Shown: positions 25,015-35,039, counted from the stretch's first letter. The stretch: DNA of 35,523 bases from Brasilonema sp. CT11 (GCF_017982655.1 NZ_JABXYX010000079.1:1-35523); one strand, 5' to 3'. Notes: generated from the letters alone by a model not told the origin. A program made the numbers and translations.

Positions 25015-26493
25015 ATGCAGGATAGTGATGTCATTGTTATCGGTAGTGGTATTGGCGGGTTAACAGCGGCTGCATTACTTGCTCGTTACGGTAAGCGAGT
25101 AATTGTCTGTGAAAGCCATACAATACCTGGGGGTGCTGCTCATACCTTCAGACGACGGGGATTTGAATTTGATTCTGGTCCCTCATTTTATTGTGGTCTG
25201 ACAAGTGCTGGAAGTTTGAATCCCGTCAAACAAGTTCTTGACGTTTTAGGCGAATCTTTAAAATCTGTACCTTACGACCCCCTTGGACTGTACCATTTTC
25301 CTGAAGCGAGTTTACCTGTTTATAGCAATCAGTCGCGTTACCGTGAAGAATTAACGAAAATTACGCCCCAAGGAGCGAAGGAATTCAAGCGTTTTGAGGA
25401 ACGCTTGTTACCATTGTACGACGCGATGAAAGGTATTCCTACCCTAGCTTTACGAGCAGATTGGCAAGTGATTCCTGTATTAATCGGACGTTACTTACCT
25501 TCTTTGTTAAAGATGCTACCTCATTTGCCTCTTGTTCAAGCATCTGTCGGCTCTGTGATGGATGCAACAGTACAAGAGCCGTGGGTACGGCGGCTTATCG
25601 ACTTAGAATGCTTTTTACTATCTGGTTTAAAAGCACATGGCACGATTGCTCCAGAGGTAGCTTTTATGTTAGGTGAGCGTTCCCGTGCTGGGGTTGAGTA
25701 TCCTGTGGGTGGGAGTGCGGCTATTGTCAAGGCTTTGGTGCGGGGATTAGAACGTTGGGGTGGTCAGTTGGTTTTGGGACATCATGTAGAGCAAATTTTA
25801 GTTGAGAATCGCAAAATTATTGGTGTGCAGTTGACAAAAGGTGAAATCCTCAAAGCACCCATTGTTATTTCCAATGCCAGTATCTGGGACACTTACACCA
25901 AACTATTACGTCCCGAGGATTTGCCCTCATCTTACCGCAAGGTTGCATTGAATACACCAGCCGTTGATAGTTTTATGCATTTGCATTTAGGTATGCGTGC
26001 AGATGGTTTGGAAAATCTCACAGGACATCATGTCGTCGTTCACGACAGTGACAAGGATATCACAGTACCAGGAAATACTTGCATGATATCAATTCCGAGT
26101 GTGTGGGATCTAACACTTGCCCCAGAGGGACATTATGTGGTTCACGCTTACACGCTAGAACCATATATGGGATGGGAACGGAACGACGAATATGAACACA
26201 AAAAGCAACAGAAAGCGCAAACTTTATATCGTGCCTTAGAGAAAATTATTCCAGATATCAGAGAGCGTGTTGTGTTGGAACTTATTGGCACACCTTTAAC
26301 CCATGCTTATTATCTACGAAGATATCAGGGAACTTATGGTCCGGCTATTCAAGCGGGACAGGGCATGTTTCCAGGACCACACACACCAATACAGGGATTG
26401 TATCGCGTTGGTGATAGCACTACGCCAGGAATTGGTGTACCTGCAGTAGCTGCATCTGGGATTTTGTGTGCGAATATGCTGGTGAAGAAGTAG
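25015..26493 (+). CDS. FAD-dependent oxidoreductase, carotenoid isomerase (CrtISO)-like
   Basis: A 492-residue flavoprotein of the phytoene desaturase/CrtISO/retinol saturase group. The dinucleotide-binding start VIVIGSGIGGLTAAALLARYGKR (GSGIGG at 10-15) is followed by ESHTIPGGAAHTFRRRGFEFDSGPSFYCG and, at the C-terminus, the second FAD motif GLYRVGDSTTPGIGVPAVAASG. The YPVGGSAAIVKAL motif and PGPHTPIQGL are typical of this group. True CrtISO converts poly-cis-lycopene to all-trans-lycopene; several paralogues of unknown substrate exist in cyanobacteria, and this one cannot be placed with certainty. Start ATG at 25015. No carotenoid gene is nearby. Confidence 0.87.
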   Translation: MQDSDVIVIGSGIGGLTAAALLARYGKRVIVCESHTIPGGAAHTFRRRGFEFDSGPSFYCGLTSAGSLNPVKQVLDVLGESLKSVPYDPLGLYHFPEASLPVYSNQSRYREELTKITPQGAKEFKRFEERLLPLYDAMKGIPTLALRADWQVIPVLIGRYLPSLLKMLPHLPLVQASVGSVMDATVQEPWVRRLIDLECFLLSGLKAHGTIAPEVAFMLGERSRAGVEYPVGGSAAIVKALVRGLERWGGQLVLGHHVEQILVENRKIIGVQLTKGEILKAPIVISNASIWDTYTKLLRPEDLPSSYRKVALNTPAVDSFMHLHLGMRADGLENLTGHHVVVHDSDKDITVPGNTCMISIPSVWDLTLAPEGHYVVHAYTLEPYMGWERNDEYEHKKQQKAQTLYRALEKIIPDIRERVVLELIGTPLTHAYYLRRYQGTYGPAIQAGQGMFPGPHTPIQGLYRVGDSTTPGIGVPAVAASGILCANMLVKK

Positions 26494-26570
26494 GGAGTGA
26501 GGGAGTAGGGAGTAGGGAGTAGGGAGCACAGGGAGCTCCGACTTCCGCCTTCCGCCTTCTTCTTCAAAAA

Positions 26571-28421
26571 TCAGTTTTTAGGATTCCTATATTCTTCCAA
26601 CAGTTGTGGGATGTAATCATACCCATCTACACCAATAACCGCAATGATTTTAGAACGATTTTTCTGCAATAAATTTCGGAATGATTCTTCCCCTATTTGT
26701 CCTCGTAAAATTGTCAGCCAACTCGCAGATTTTTGCCATTCATTTGAAGCAATTTGGTTTAATAAATACATTCCCAAACAACCTGCATAAATTGCTTTTT
26801 CTTGGTCGGGGAAATAATAATAAGCTTCGCCTAAATTAGATAAGTTCAAACCTTGAAGATATAAATCACCAGAAATTTGTGCTGCTTGAAAGCCGTCTTC
26901 TAAATATTTAATTGCTGTTTGAGGTTGCTCGATGATGACATAGGCTACACCCAAACTACTAAAACACAGAGCCTTACTTTGAACATCGCCCAGCCGTTCT
27001 GAGAGTGTTAAACCTTGTTGCAAGTAGTTAATTGCTGTCTCATAAACTTCTGGTTCTAGTTGTTCCAGTTGCTGGGCTTGCATAACTTCGCTGTATCCCA
27101 GGTTTACCAGGGCATTTGCTTCGCCTGTGCGATCGCCTGTTTGCCGACTCAGTATTAAAGCGCGTTGGCTAAAGTCAATTGCTTCAGCATACATTTTTTG
27201 GGCAACGTGAGTACGGCTGAGGTGGTTGAGATTGGCAATTTCACAAACGCGATCGCCTGCACTGCGTGCTATCTCCAAAGCTTGTTGATGAAATTGCACA
27301 GAACGCTTATATTGCCCAAATGCTCGTTGAGAAGAGCCTAAAAGTGTCAAAATCCGTGCTTTTTCTTGAGTCCCTTCCACTTGACGCAACGGTTCATCCA
27401 AATAATTCAGCGCATCTCGTAAGTACTTCCCAGAAAAAGAGGCGAAAATTCCCCCGTACAAAGGAAAGTATGAACGCTGTGCAAAGGTTCGCAGAATTTG
27501 CACCATGACTTGAGAACAACCAGCGCTGTATATTGATGCAGCACTACCAAAGCCACTTGCCAGTTGACTCCAAATCACTGCAAACGTCAAGAAAGTCGAA
27601 ATCGACAACTTAGAGCCTGCTTTAACATTGTAAGGCTGTTGGTCAAACCAGTTAATTAAGCCCCGTTGCAAGTACTGCAAAATAACTGCCATCTCCACCC
27701 AATTACTCAGGCTAACACTGGTATGCTGTTGTGCAAATTCAATTGCAGACTTCTCCAAAGCTAAGTAGCGAAACAGTGCTTGAGGAAACTCGCTATTCAC
27801 TTGCTTTGCCCAAGTTGCCCAAGGACCACGATCTCCGGGTATACCACCAAATCCCAACGATTCTCGGCTTTGCTCGTACATCCAGCTGAGTAAGTGGTCT
27901 TGCAGTCGCTGCCAACCAATAATACCACAGTTTATACCATCTGATATTTCCTGGAAATCCGAATCAGCTTGGGCAAATTGTTGTAAAGATTTTGATACTT
28001 GCTGAATTTGTTGCAAATTCAGTGCATTCTTGCGGTTGAAGTCGAGAGTACGTAAGAATGCAGCCAGACGACTCCCGACTTCCGCTGTCGTCACTTCTCT
28101 AAATGCTGAGACAATGGCTTCTGTAGTTTTATTTTGCTGTTGAGCGCGTTGCCATTGACTTTGAATTGTTTTGATTGCCCTGAGACTGCGGGTTGCTTTG
28201 GCTTGCTTGAGTTCATCTTTTTCTGTGTCTACTTGTTGCTGGGTGGAATTGAGGCGATCGCTCAAAGCCAGTTCAAAAACTTCCCCCGTATCAGCAGTCA
28301 CACCTTTGAGCAACATTTGATAAACCTGCTCTTGAGAGCTAACCTTGCCCTTCAGCGTGTTTTGGACAATTTCGTCAATTAAGGCGAGATACTTTTCGCG
28401 CAACGGCAGAGAGTCAGACAC
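26571..28421 (-). CDS. TPR-repeat protein, cyanobacterial
   Basis: A 616-residue protein. The N-terminal ~330 residues are helical with a coiled-coil-like stretch (LNSTQQQVDTEKDELKQAK) and no recognised domain. From about 350 to 560 there are five or more tetratricopeptide repeats of the Rapsyn/LGN type (ILTLLGSSQRAFGQYKRSVQ, LNHLSRTHVAQKMYAEAIDF, ALVNLGYSEVMQAQ, CFSSLGVAYVIIEQPQTAIK, LSNLGEAYYYFPDQEKAI). The final ~55 residues (IIAVIGVDGYDYIPQLLEEY) form a separate tail. TPRs mediate protein contacts; the partner is unknown. No signal peptide, so probably cytosolic. It converges on the CrtISO-like gene 77 nt away, across short GGGAGTA repeats. Start ATG at 28421. Confidence 0.85.
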   Translation of the reverse strand: MSDSLPLREKYLALIDEIVQNTLKGKVSSQEQVYQMLLKGVTADTGEVFELALSDRLNSTQQQVDTEKDELKQAKATRSLRAIKTIQSQWQRAQQQNKTTEAIVSAFREVTTAEVGSRLAAFLRTLDFNRKNALNLQQIQQVSKSLQQFAQADSDFQEISDGINCGIIGWQRLQDHLLSWMYEQSRESLGFGGIPGDRGPWATWAKQVNSEFPQALFRYLALEKSAIEFAQQHTSVSLSNWVEMAVILQYLQRGLINWFDQQPYNVKAGSKLSISTFLTFAVIWSQLASGFGSAASIYSAGCSQVMVQILRTFAQRSYFPLYGGIFASFSGKYLRDALNYLDEPLRQVEGTQEKARILTLLGSSQRAFGQYKRSVQFHQQALEIARSAGDRVCEIANLNHLSRTHVAQKMYAEAIDFSQRALILSRQTGDRTGEANALVNLGYSEVMQAQQLEQLEPEVYETAINYLQQGLTLSERLGDVQSKALCFSSLGVAYVIIEQPQTAIKYLEDGFQAAQISGDLYLQGLNLSNLGEAYYYFPDQEKAIYAGCLGMYLLNQIASNEWQKSASWLTILRGQIGEESFRNLLQKNRSKIIAVIGVDGYDYIPQLLEEYRNPKN

Positions 28422-28554
28422 TTTAGCAACCAGAATAGGGATATGTCAATTTTAGTTGCTGTCTGGGTTAAGTTGCAGAAGAAGATCTTGCCAAGGTTTC
28501 AACTCAAACGGTTAGCAGTACTCCACGTTGATTTAACCTCACTCCCGTAAAGCT

Positions 28555-28637
28555 ACGCTATGGCTAACGCCACGCTCCGCTATCACATCCCCTCTCCTTA
28601 GTAAGGAGAGGGGCGGTTTTGGCGCAAGACAAAACCG
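28555..28637. repeat. Two perfect hairpins in a dispersed repeat
   Basis: CCCCTCTCCTT-agt-AAGGAGAGGGG (28589-28613) and CGGTTTTG-gcgcaaga-CAAAACCG (28614-28637) follow one another without a gap, preceded by the TATGGCTAACGCCACGC module shared with 10254 and 35274. The surrounding 527-nt gap (28422-28948) is the divergent upstream region of two TPR genes and holds no gene. Confidence 0.8.
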
Positions 28638-28710
28638 GGGTGAGGTAAAACGAGAATCGTGGGCAAATCCCATTTAATTTATTTAATCAAAAGAAAATCA
28701 ATCAATCTCT

Positions 28711-28766
28711 GGTTCCCATGCTCAGCATGGGAATGCACTTCTAGAGGCTCTGCCTCCCAATGATTC
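28711..28766. repeat. Dispersed palindromic repeat, same family as 1111-1234
   Basis: TTCCCATGC-tca-GCATGGGAA followed by a GAATGCA spacer and AGAGGC-tct-GCCTCC. The module order mirrors the copy near the pentapeptide-protein gene. Confidence 0.75.
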
Positions 28767-28948
28767 TTCTGAAGGTTTTTGGTAATTTTGTTACGAAAAT
28801 AGAAACGATATTGGCTTCCGTAAATTAGCGTCATACAATCAACATTACATTCTACGAATAATCTCTCAAGCAATTAAATAAACAACAGATATCAGGATTC
28901 GCGTCTGCCGCAATAGCACTGCCATTGATAAATTATTAAGGCATAAAC

Positions 28949-29500
28949 ATGAACAGGAGTGAAAAGCTTCGGTGTATTTTTTGCTGCTCGCTTTCCAATT
29001 TTTCTCGTTATAGTTTAACAGTGTTGATGGGTGTGGTTTTGTTATCTGACTCAGTGGGGGCAACACATAAGATAACAGGTGTGCAGATAGCACGACAACC
29101 AGAACCTGCTTTTCAAAAAGCTATTCACGTGATGGAGAAACCAGTCTTTCAAGAGAAACAAAGACTTTATCTACAAGGAACGGCAGAATCTCAGCGACAG
29201 GTATTTGAAAAATGGCAAGAGGTGCTAACGCGACAACAGCAAATAAAAGAGCGCGAGTTCTTAGATAAAGCTTTGGCGATTCACAAGGCAAATAAGGATT
29301 TACAAGAACAAGCAGATAGACTGACACAAACCGCATTAGACTACCAAAATTTGGGCGAAACAGAGAATGCCCTTAAGTATCACCTACAAGCACTAGAAAT
29401 CTATCGCCAAACAAAAGATTTATTTAAACAAGCAAAGACACTCAGTAGCATAGGCTTGGTTTATAGTTCAAGGGGCGATCGCCCTTCTTTTGAGAGTTAA
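28949..29500 (+). CDS. Exported TPR protein, apparently truncated
   Basis: A 183-residue frame. A signal-peptide-like segment lies at about residues 22-39 (SLTVLMGVVLLSDSVGA). A charged helical stretch follows (QVFEKWQEVLTRQQQIKERE), then two TPR units (ALDYQNLGETENALKYHLQA and TLSSIGLVYSSRGDR). The frame ends seven codons after a HIP1 site (GGCGATCGCC), exactly where the next TPR repeat should begin. In related proteins this N-terminus precedes many TPRs and often a C-terminal CHAT protease-like domain. It is therefore probably the stump of a longer gene, although a short secreted TPR protein cannot be excluded. Start ATG at 28949. Confidence 0.65.
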   Translation: MNRSEKLRCIFCCSLSNFSRYSLTVLMGVVLLSDSVGATHKITGVQIARQPEPAFQKAIHVMEKPVFQEKQRLYLQGTAESQRQVFEKWQEVLTRQQQIKEREFLDKALAIHKANKDLQEQADRLTQTALDYQNLGETENALKYHLQALEIYRQTKDLFKQAKTLSSIGLVYSSRGDRPSFES

Positions 29501-29603
29501 TGCAGTGGTGCGATGGTGCAAAGCGTCTACCGGAGATCGCAAAAAATCAATTGCATGATGTTTAGCCACCATTATCAGCTGGCTTAATCGGTTGCATGAG
29601 AGC

Positions 29604-29774
29604 TTAGCCAGCACCGAAACTGTTGTAGGGAGTTGGCAAGTCATAAGTTTTGAATGGTTCTAAAGGTGAAATATCTTCATCACTGTCAAGTTCTTCCGCT
29701 AAAATGCGGATCAACTTGAGTTTATCGCGTGCACAAAGCTGTCGAATGGCAGGAAGTAACTCTGTAAGTGTCAT
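29604..29774 (-). CDS. Small protein, 56 residues, antitoxin-like pattern
   Basis: The frame starts MTLTELLPAIRQLCARDKLK, continues with LIRILAEELDSDEDISPLEP and ends in a YDLPTPYNSFGAG tail. The helix-acidic-tail layout is common among small cyanobacterial proteins, some encoded beside toxin genes. GAGGATGAGG precedes the ATG by about eight bases, a good ribosome-binding site. No toxin-like gene follows: downstream on the same strand, only an 11-codon frame is seen before the truncated TPR gene. It may be an orphan antitoxin or a solitary gene of other function. Confidence 0.65.
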   Translation of the reverse strand: MTLTELLPAIRQLCARDKLKLIRILAEELDSDEDISPLEPFKTYDLPTPYNSFGAG

Positions 29775-29944
29775 GTTTTTAGCCTCATCCTCTATCCAAT
29801 TAATGATTTAGGATTGGTATTTCGCAAATATATTTAGTACACGTTAACTTAAAAGAATATAAATAAAATTCGTAAAGCAAGCTTATATAGCTTGACAAAA
29901 AAACAATGTCATGTAAATTAACGATAAAATAATTCTATAAAACC

Positions 29945-30934
29945 ATGAACCAGGTAGATTACCTCCGCATAAGTTTAATAGACCGCTGTAACTTCCGCTG
30001 TCAATACTGTATGCCAGAGGGAGCGGAACTTGATTACATCCTCAAGCAGCAGTTGTTGACTGATAAGGAACTGCTGACCCTTATTCAAGAAGTGTTTATC
30101 CCCGTTGGATTTACTAGGTTTCGTTTGACTGGGGGAGAACCTTTACTGCGTCCCCGTGTGGTGGAATTGGTGAGAGCAATAGCATCTCTCCCCCAAACTC
30201 AAGACCTCTCAATGACAACAAACGGCTTTTTACTAGCTCCAATGGCGCAAAACCTGTATGATGCTGGTTTGCGAAGAGTCAATATTAGCTTAGATTCCCT
30301 TGATCCCGACACCTTTGATCAAATTATAAATAATCGCGGTCGTCCACGGTGGGAACAAGTTTGGCAGGGGATTCATGCAGCTTATCGCGTAGGATTTGAC
30401 CCATTGAAGCTAAATGTGGTCATCATTCCTGGTGTCAACGACCACGAAGTTCTGGATCTTGCGGCGTTGACGATTGATAAACAATGGCACGTGCGATTTA
30501 TTGAGTTTATGCCAATTGGTAATTCGCAGTTGTTTGGCGATCGCAGTTGGATATCTTCAGAAGAGTTACGCCAACGCATCCGCCAACGTTGGGGATTGAC
30601 AGAATCTCAAGTTCGTGGTAACGGTCCTGCTGATGTATTTCAAATTCCGGGAGCTAAAGGGACACTGGGATTTATCAGTCAGATGTCGGAGTGTTTTTGC
30701 GATCGCTGCAACCGGATGCGTCTTTCCGCCGATGGCTGGCTGCGTCCCTGTTTATTAAATGAAACTGATCAAATTGACTTAAAAACTGCTCTGCGTGAAG
30801 GTATCAGCACTGCCAGATTGCGGGAGCAAGTTAGGGACTTGTTGGCAATTAAGCCAGATATTAACTTTAAGCAACGTTATTCAGGTACAGCGACTGGTGT
30901 TTATACTCGCACCATGTCACAAATTGGTGGATAA
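29945..30934 (+). CDS. moaA: GTP 3',8-cyclase (molybdenum cofactor biosynthesis protein A)
   Basis: A 329-residue radical SAM enzyme that converts GTP to 3',8-cyclo-dihydro-GTP, the first step of molybdenum cofactor synthesis. The N-terminal SAM cluster cysteines are C15, C19 and C22 (CNFRCQYC), with the TGGEPLLRP motif after them. The C-terminal cluster that binds GTP has C252, C255 and C269 (C-x2-C-x13-C). The C-terminal double glycine (QIGG), which is functionally important in MoaA, is present. Start ATG at 29945. moaC is not next to it; mobA is at 4228. It ends at a strong terminator shared with rpsD. Confidence 0.97.
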   Translation: MNQVDYLRISLIDRCNFRCQYCMPEGAELDYILKQQLLTDKELLTLIQEVFIPVGFTRFRLTGGEPLLRPRVVELVRAIASLPQTQDLSMTTNGFLLAPMAQNLYDAGLRRVNISLDSLDPDTFDQIINNRGRPRWEQVWQGIHAAYRVGFDPLKLNVVIIPGVNDHEVLDLAALTIDKQWHVRFIEFMPIGNSQLFGDRSWISSEELRQRIRQRWGLTESQVRGNGPADVFQIPGAKGTLGFISQMSECFCDRCNRMRLSADGWLRPCLLNETDQIDLKTALREGISTARLREQVRDLLAIKPDINFKQRYSGTATGVYTRTMSQIGG

Positions 30935-30944
30935 CCTTCCGCAA

Positions 30945-31007
30945 GGCAAAAGTAAAAAGAAAGAAATCTTTTCTTTTTCTTTCGCCTTTTGCCTTTTGCC
31001 TTTTTTT
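30945..31007 (+). terminator. Rho-independent terminator between moaA and rpsD
   Basis: GGCAAAAG pairs with CTTTTGCC at the base and AAAAAGAAAGAA with TTCTTTTTCTTT-type sequence inside, followed by seven T residues on the plus strand. The purine/pyrimidine symmetry suits it to both directions, and it touches the rpsD stop codon at 31006-31008. Confidence 0.8.
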
Positions 31008-31614
31008 ACGCTTGACGTGAGTAGTATTCCACCACAAGCAGTTCGTTAATTTGTAGCGCCACCCACTCGCGCTCAATAACGCTGTTGACTTTGCCAACCA
31101 ACTTGTTTTTGTCAAACTCCAGATGGTTAGGTAAGTTTGCCAAACCAGGGTATTGTAAGTTAGCTTCGACCAACTTCCGTGAACCCTCCCGGTTTCTGAC
31201 GGCAATTTCCTCTCCGGCACGGCATTGGTAACTGGCAATATTGACAGCGCGACCATTAACTGTAACATGACCGTGATTCACCAGTTGGCGAGCCGCCGGA
31301 ATAGTGGGAGCCATACCCATGCGGAAAACAGTATTATCCAAGCGCATTTCTAGCAATTGCAGCAGCACTTGTCCAGTAGAACCGGTAACGCGTCTCGCTT
31401 TGCGTATATAACGCAGCAATTGCTTTTCCGTCACACCGTAGTTAAAACGGAGTTTTTGCTTTTCTTCCAACCGGATAGCGTATTCAGAACGTTTTTTGCG
31501 GTTCTGACCATGTTGACCTGGCGGATAGGCGCGTCTAGCGCTTTTACGAGTTAATCCTGGTAAGTCGCCTAAGCGACGTACAACCCTAAGGCGTGGTCCT
31601 CTGTATCGGGACAT
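31006..31614 (-). CDS. rpsD: 30S ribosomal protein S4 (uS4)
   Basis: A 202-residue primary rRNA-binding protein of the small ribosomal subunit. The start [20 protein letters not shown] is typical of cyanobacterial and plastid S4, as are [22 protein letters not shown] and the S4 domain [10 protein letters not shown]...[14 protein letters not shown]. The ATG at 31614 is chosen; an in-frame extension to 31659 adds 15 residues outside the family. It is a stand-alone gene, as in other cyanobacteria, and not in the alpha operon. Confidence 0.98.
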   Translation of the reverse strand: MSRYRGPRLRVVRRLGDLPGLTRKSARRAYPPGQHGQNRKKRSEYAIRLEEKQKLRFNYGVTEKQLLRYIRKARRVTGSTGQVLLQLLEMRLDNTVFRMGMAPTIPAARQLVNHGHVTVNGRAVNIASYQCRAGEEIAVRNREGSRKLVEANLQYPGLANLPNHLEFDKNKLVGKVNSVIEREWVALQINELLVVEYYSRQA

Positions 31615-31852
31615 GAGCTTCCTAAATTTAATCTTGCTTAACTTTACCCAGACATACAATTATATAGCAGTCCTAAATAAGATTGTGAAATCAAGGCATT
31701 GAATGATGAGGACCCAAAGAGGAAAGGTCAGAAATTGTGTTTCACTTTGTCACTGCCTCACTGCCTCATCTTCGCTGCTCTGTATTGCAAGCATCAAAGT
31801 GGGCTTTTATCATGAGGTAGCATACCTTTGGGTGTTTGGAGAACGAAAAATA

Positions 31853-32551
31853 ATGTTAGGCAAGAGAAAAAGCAAAGATACTCACACGCTTGGGCACAGA
31901 TCTGGACATACTGCACAGCATCTTGAAACAAGCGCAGACGCCTTAAAAGCAGTTATTTTTAGAGTCACTGCAGGGCTAGCCACACCAATGTTTGCTGTGG
32001 CTGGATGGTTTGCTATGACTTCATCAGGGTTGGCTGTCACAGCTACATACGGAAATGATTTTCGTTTATGTGCTGGACGACTTTTGAGTGTGGGTGTTGC
32101 AGCACAAACAGCGTCACAAGCTTGTGCTGAAGCGGTACGTCCTGGGGACTTGTCTGCTTGTGTGACCGGAATTGGACGACAAACACAAATTGCAGCATCT
32201 GAAGCCCTAGCAACTTGTCGGCAAGCACGGCGTCCTGAAGAGCTAGGGAGTTGTGTTGTGGGTATTAGCCGCTACACTCGTGAAGCGGTTGGTCCGGAAG
32301 TTTTAAATTATTGTGGTCGTAGCTTGTTACCTGTACGTTTTGCTCAATGTGTAGTCGGTTTGCGTTCTGAAGTAGATTTTACCCCGACTCAAGCAATGGA
32401 GACTTGTATCGACGCCAGCGACAAAGTTAGCGGCTTTTTGCCTTCTTTTATCCCGTCAAATCGGCAATCTACGGATTTTAGACCAACTTTTGAGTCTAAT
32501 CCAATCCCATCTCAACCATCTCAAATCCCGGCAAATCCCAGTAACAGATAA
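31853..32551 (+). CDS. Exported or membrane protein with periodic cysteine repeat
   Basis: A 232-residue protein of no recognised family when started at ATG 31853; an upstream frame from 31703 looks non-coding. A hydrophobic segment (about 31-65, VIFRVTAGLATPMFAVAGWF) is a probable anchor or signal. Residues 73-185 contain eight cysteines (73, 91, 103, 122, 134, 154, 166, 185) spaced C-x11-C-x18-C-x11-C-x19-C-x11-C-x18-C after C91. Each x11 pair is followed by V(T/V)G(I/L). This is three copies of a 31-32-residue unit, likely held by disulphides outside the cytoplasm. The tail (about 195-232) is rich in P, S and N. It converges on hetR, separated by a composite repeat; similar conserved hypotheticals may exist in Nostocales. 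Confidence 0.78.
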   Translation: MLGKRKSKDTHTLGHRSGHTAQHLETSADALKAVIFRVTAGLATPMFAVAGWFAMTSSGLAVTATYGNDFRLCAGRLLSVGVAAQTASQACAEAVRPGDLSACVTGIGRQTQIAASEALATCRQARRPEELGSCVVGISRYTREAVGPEVLNYCGRSLLPVRFAQCVVGLRSEVDFTPTQAMETCIDASDKVSGFLPSFIPSNRQSTDFRPTFESNPIPSQPSQIPANPSNR

Positions 32552-32704
32552 GCTCTACTAACAGTTATCAGTTATCAGTGAGACAGCGCTGCAGGAGGGT
32601 CTCCCGACCTAGGTGACTGCGGAGCGCGCAGCGAGACCGAAGGTCTTCCCCGAAGGGCTATCAATCAACTTTAATACTGCTAACTGTTAACTGTTAACAG
32701 GCTT
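32552..32704. repeat. Composite repeat between the Cys-repeat gene and hetR
   Basis: CAGTTAT heptads (32558-32577) lead into a GC-rich core holding AGCGCTGCAGGAGGGT and CAGCGAGACCG-A-AGGTCTTCCCCG, then CTGTTAA heptads (32681-32699). Core modules recur at 10251-10330 and 35116-35292. Confidence 0.8.
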
Positions 32705-33628
<924 letters not shown>

Positions 33629-34071
33629 TTACAAAATTGTCAGTCAATGGAAAGTAAGTAGTATACACCCACATTAGGGTAATGTGTTTCCCTTAGATCA
33701 TCTATTATGCGTTAAGTATGAGTGTTGATGGTAGTCATGGTTGGTAATTAATCCGTGTTTTCAAGCAAAAAATCCGAGCTTGCACTCTATATGTAGAATT
33801 CCCTTAGGAAAAAACCGAAAATTTCTGTCACTTAATCGCAGGTATCATATAGAGCATATACGCAGGATAAACTGCCAACCATTTCGTAAGCGCACCTTTC
33901 CTCTAGAGGCTTGAACCGACACAACAGAAAATTGGTTCCGACAAAGAAGGCATGGTTTCAAGGAGAATACCTGCTTTGAAGAGATTGTTTCAGTTCAACA
34001 ACTAGCTAGTACGTACGGCTAATGGATGATGTATCTTTTAAACAAAGGTAACTTTCGTGGGGTTTACCCTG

Positions 34072-34096
34072 ACTTGTACTGAGCGAAGCCGAAGGG
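34072..34096. repeat. Dispersed repeat CTTGTACTGAGCGAAGCCGA
   Basis: The sequence ACTTGTACTGAGCGAAGCCG continues with AAGGG. Nearly the same string (with GTCGAAG) is a well-known scattered repeat in cyanobacterial genomes. Here it lies about 470 bp upstream of hetR. Confidence 0.5.
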
Positions 34097-34717
34097 TTCT
34101 TGCGAATTTAGGTAGTACTAGGTAGAGCAAGATAATTGTAAGCGAGTTACTCCCTTCCCGCATTTATTCGATATCTTCCCTACAGTTTTAGCCTGCCTCA
34201 ATATAGATCCCGATAGAATGCAGGTTTCAGTGTTTCACCTGCCTTAGTAATAAAGTTGACACAATAATAGGTGGTGCGGCTCTTTGTAAATTGCTGTACT
34301 GCTCAAAACTGATAGTTATGTTTTGGGTGTAAAAGCAACTTCTTTTCGGGAAAATCGCTGACCTTACGTTGAAAAGATAATCCAAGGTTCAAACTACCTT
34401 CCTGTTTCGACAATTTTTGTTAATTTTATCAATCTGGCTGATATAGGAATGTTAGAGAAGATACAAAATCTTCAAGTATTTTTGTTATACAAGGAAAAAT
34501 GACAATCAATTTATGATATTAAATATAATAAAATATTTTTGATTAAATAAAAAGTCTAATATATGGTATAAATATCACTTAAAATCTAAAAAAAATATCA
34601 ACAAAAGGTGCTAATTAACATTTTTTTATCTAATTAATGCTTGACTTATCAGTACTTGTAGACCTTTTTAGAAGTAAACAACATAAATCTATATCTTAAT
34701 AAGTGGAATAAAAGGGT

Positions 34718-34734
34718 GTGGGGTTTAACCCCTC
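34718..34734. promoter_or_regulatory. HetR-type inverted repeat
   Basis: GTGGGGTTTAACCCCTC matches the HetR recognition sequence of the Anabaena hetP promoter (GAGGGGTCTAACCCCTC) at 15 of 17 positions, with the GGGG and CCCC arms intact. It lies 1114 bp before the hetR start. Binding is inferred from similarity only. Confidence 0.65.
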
Positions 34735-34909
34735 AGTCTTAATAAGACAAAATTATGAATAAAACTCTCCTTGTAATAAGTATTAAATTGCTAACAGTAC
34801 ATAAATGAAATGTGTAAAAGACAAACTTTTTTGTAAATTTTCCGGATTTAGTAGTAAAGTTCTGAATTTAGAGCTAACTGTTTATTAACTAAATGCTTAG
34901 TGGGTTTCC

Positions 34910-34937
34910 GGTATAAGATTTCCTTTTTTTCTCCGGA
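34910..34937 (-). promoter_or_regulatory. DIF1-like promoter pointing toward hetR
   Basis: On the minus strand TCCGGA (34937-34932) is followed after 16 bp by TATACC (34915-34910). TCCGGA in the -35 position is the DIF1 motif of promoters switched on in developing heterocysts of Anabaena. A second TCCGGA at 34841-34846 has no obvious -10 partner. Confidence 0.45.
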
Positions 34938-35039
34938 GTTGAAGAACTGCTCGGTTAAGCTTTCCCTACTGCGATAATGGGTAATACTGATTTCAAAAAA
35001 TAATGCGACAGATGGTTAGGTTATGTAGGACACTTAGCT

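Noticed and set aside
30867-31268. 133-codon minus-strand frame
   Set aside because: Overlaps rpsD in another phase and the terminator; a shadow frame.
34038-34163. 41-codon minus-strand frame in the hetR leader, considered as a PatX/PatS-like peptide
   Set aside because: The N-terminus is hydrophobic, but the second half is encoded by a dispersed repeat and there is no RGSGR or similar pentapeptide. No such motif was found by eye elsewhere in 33605-35038.
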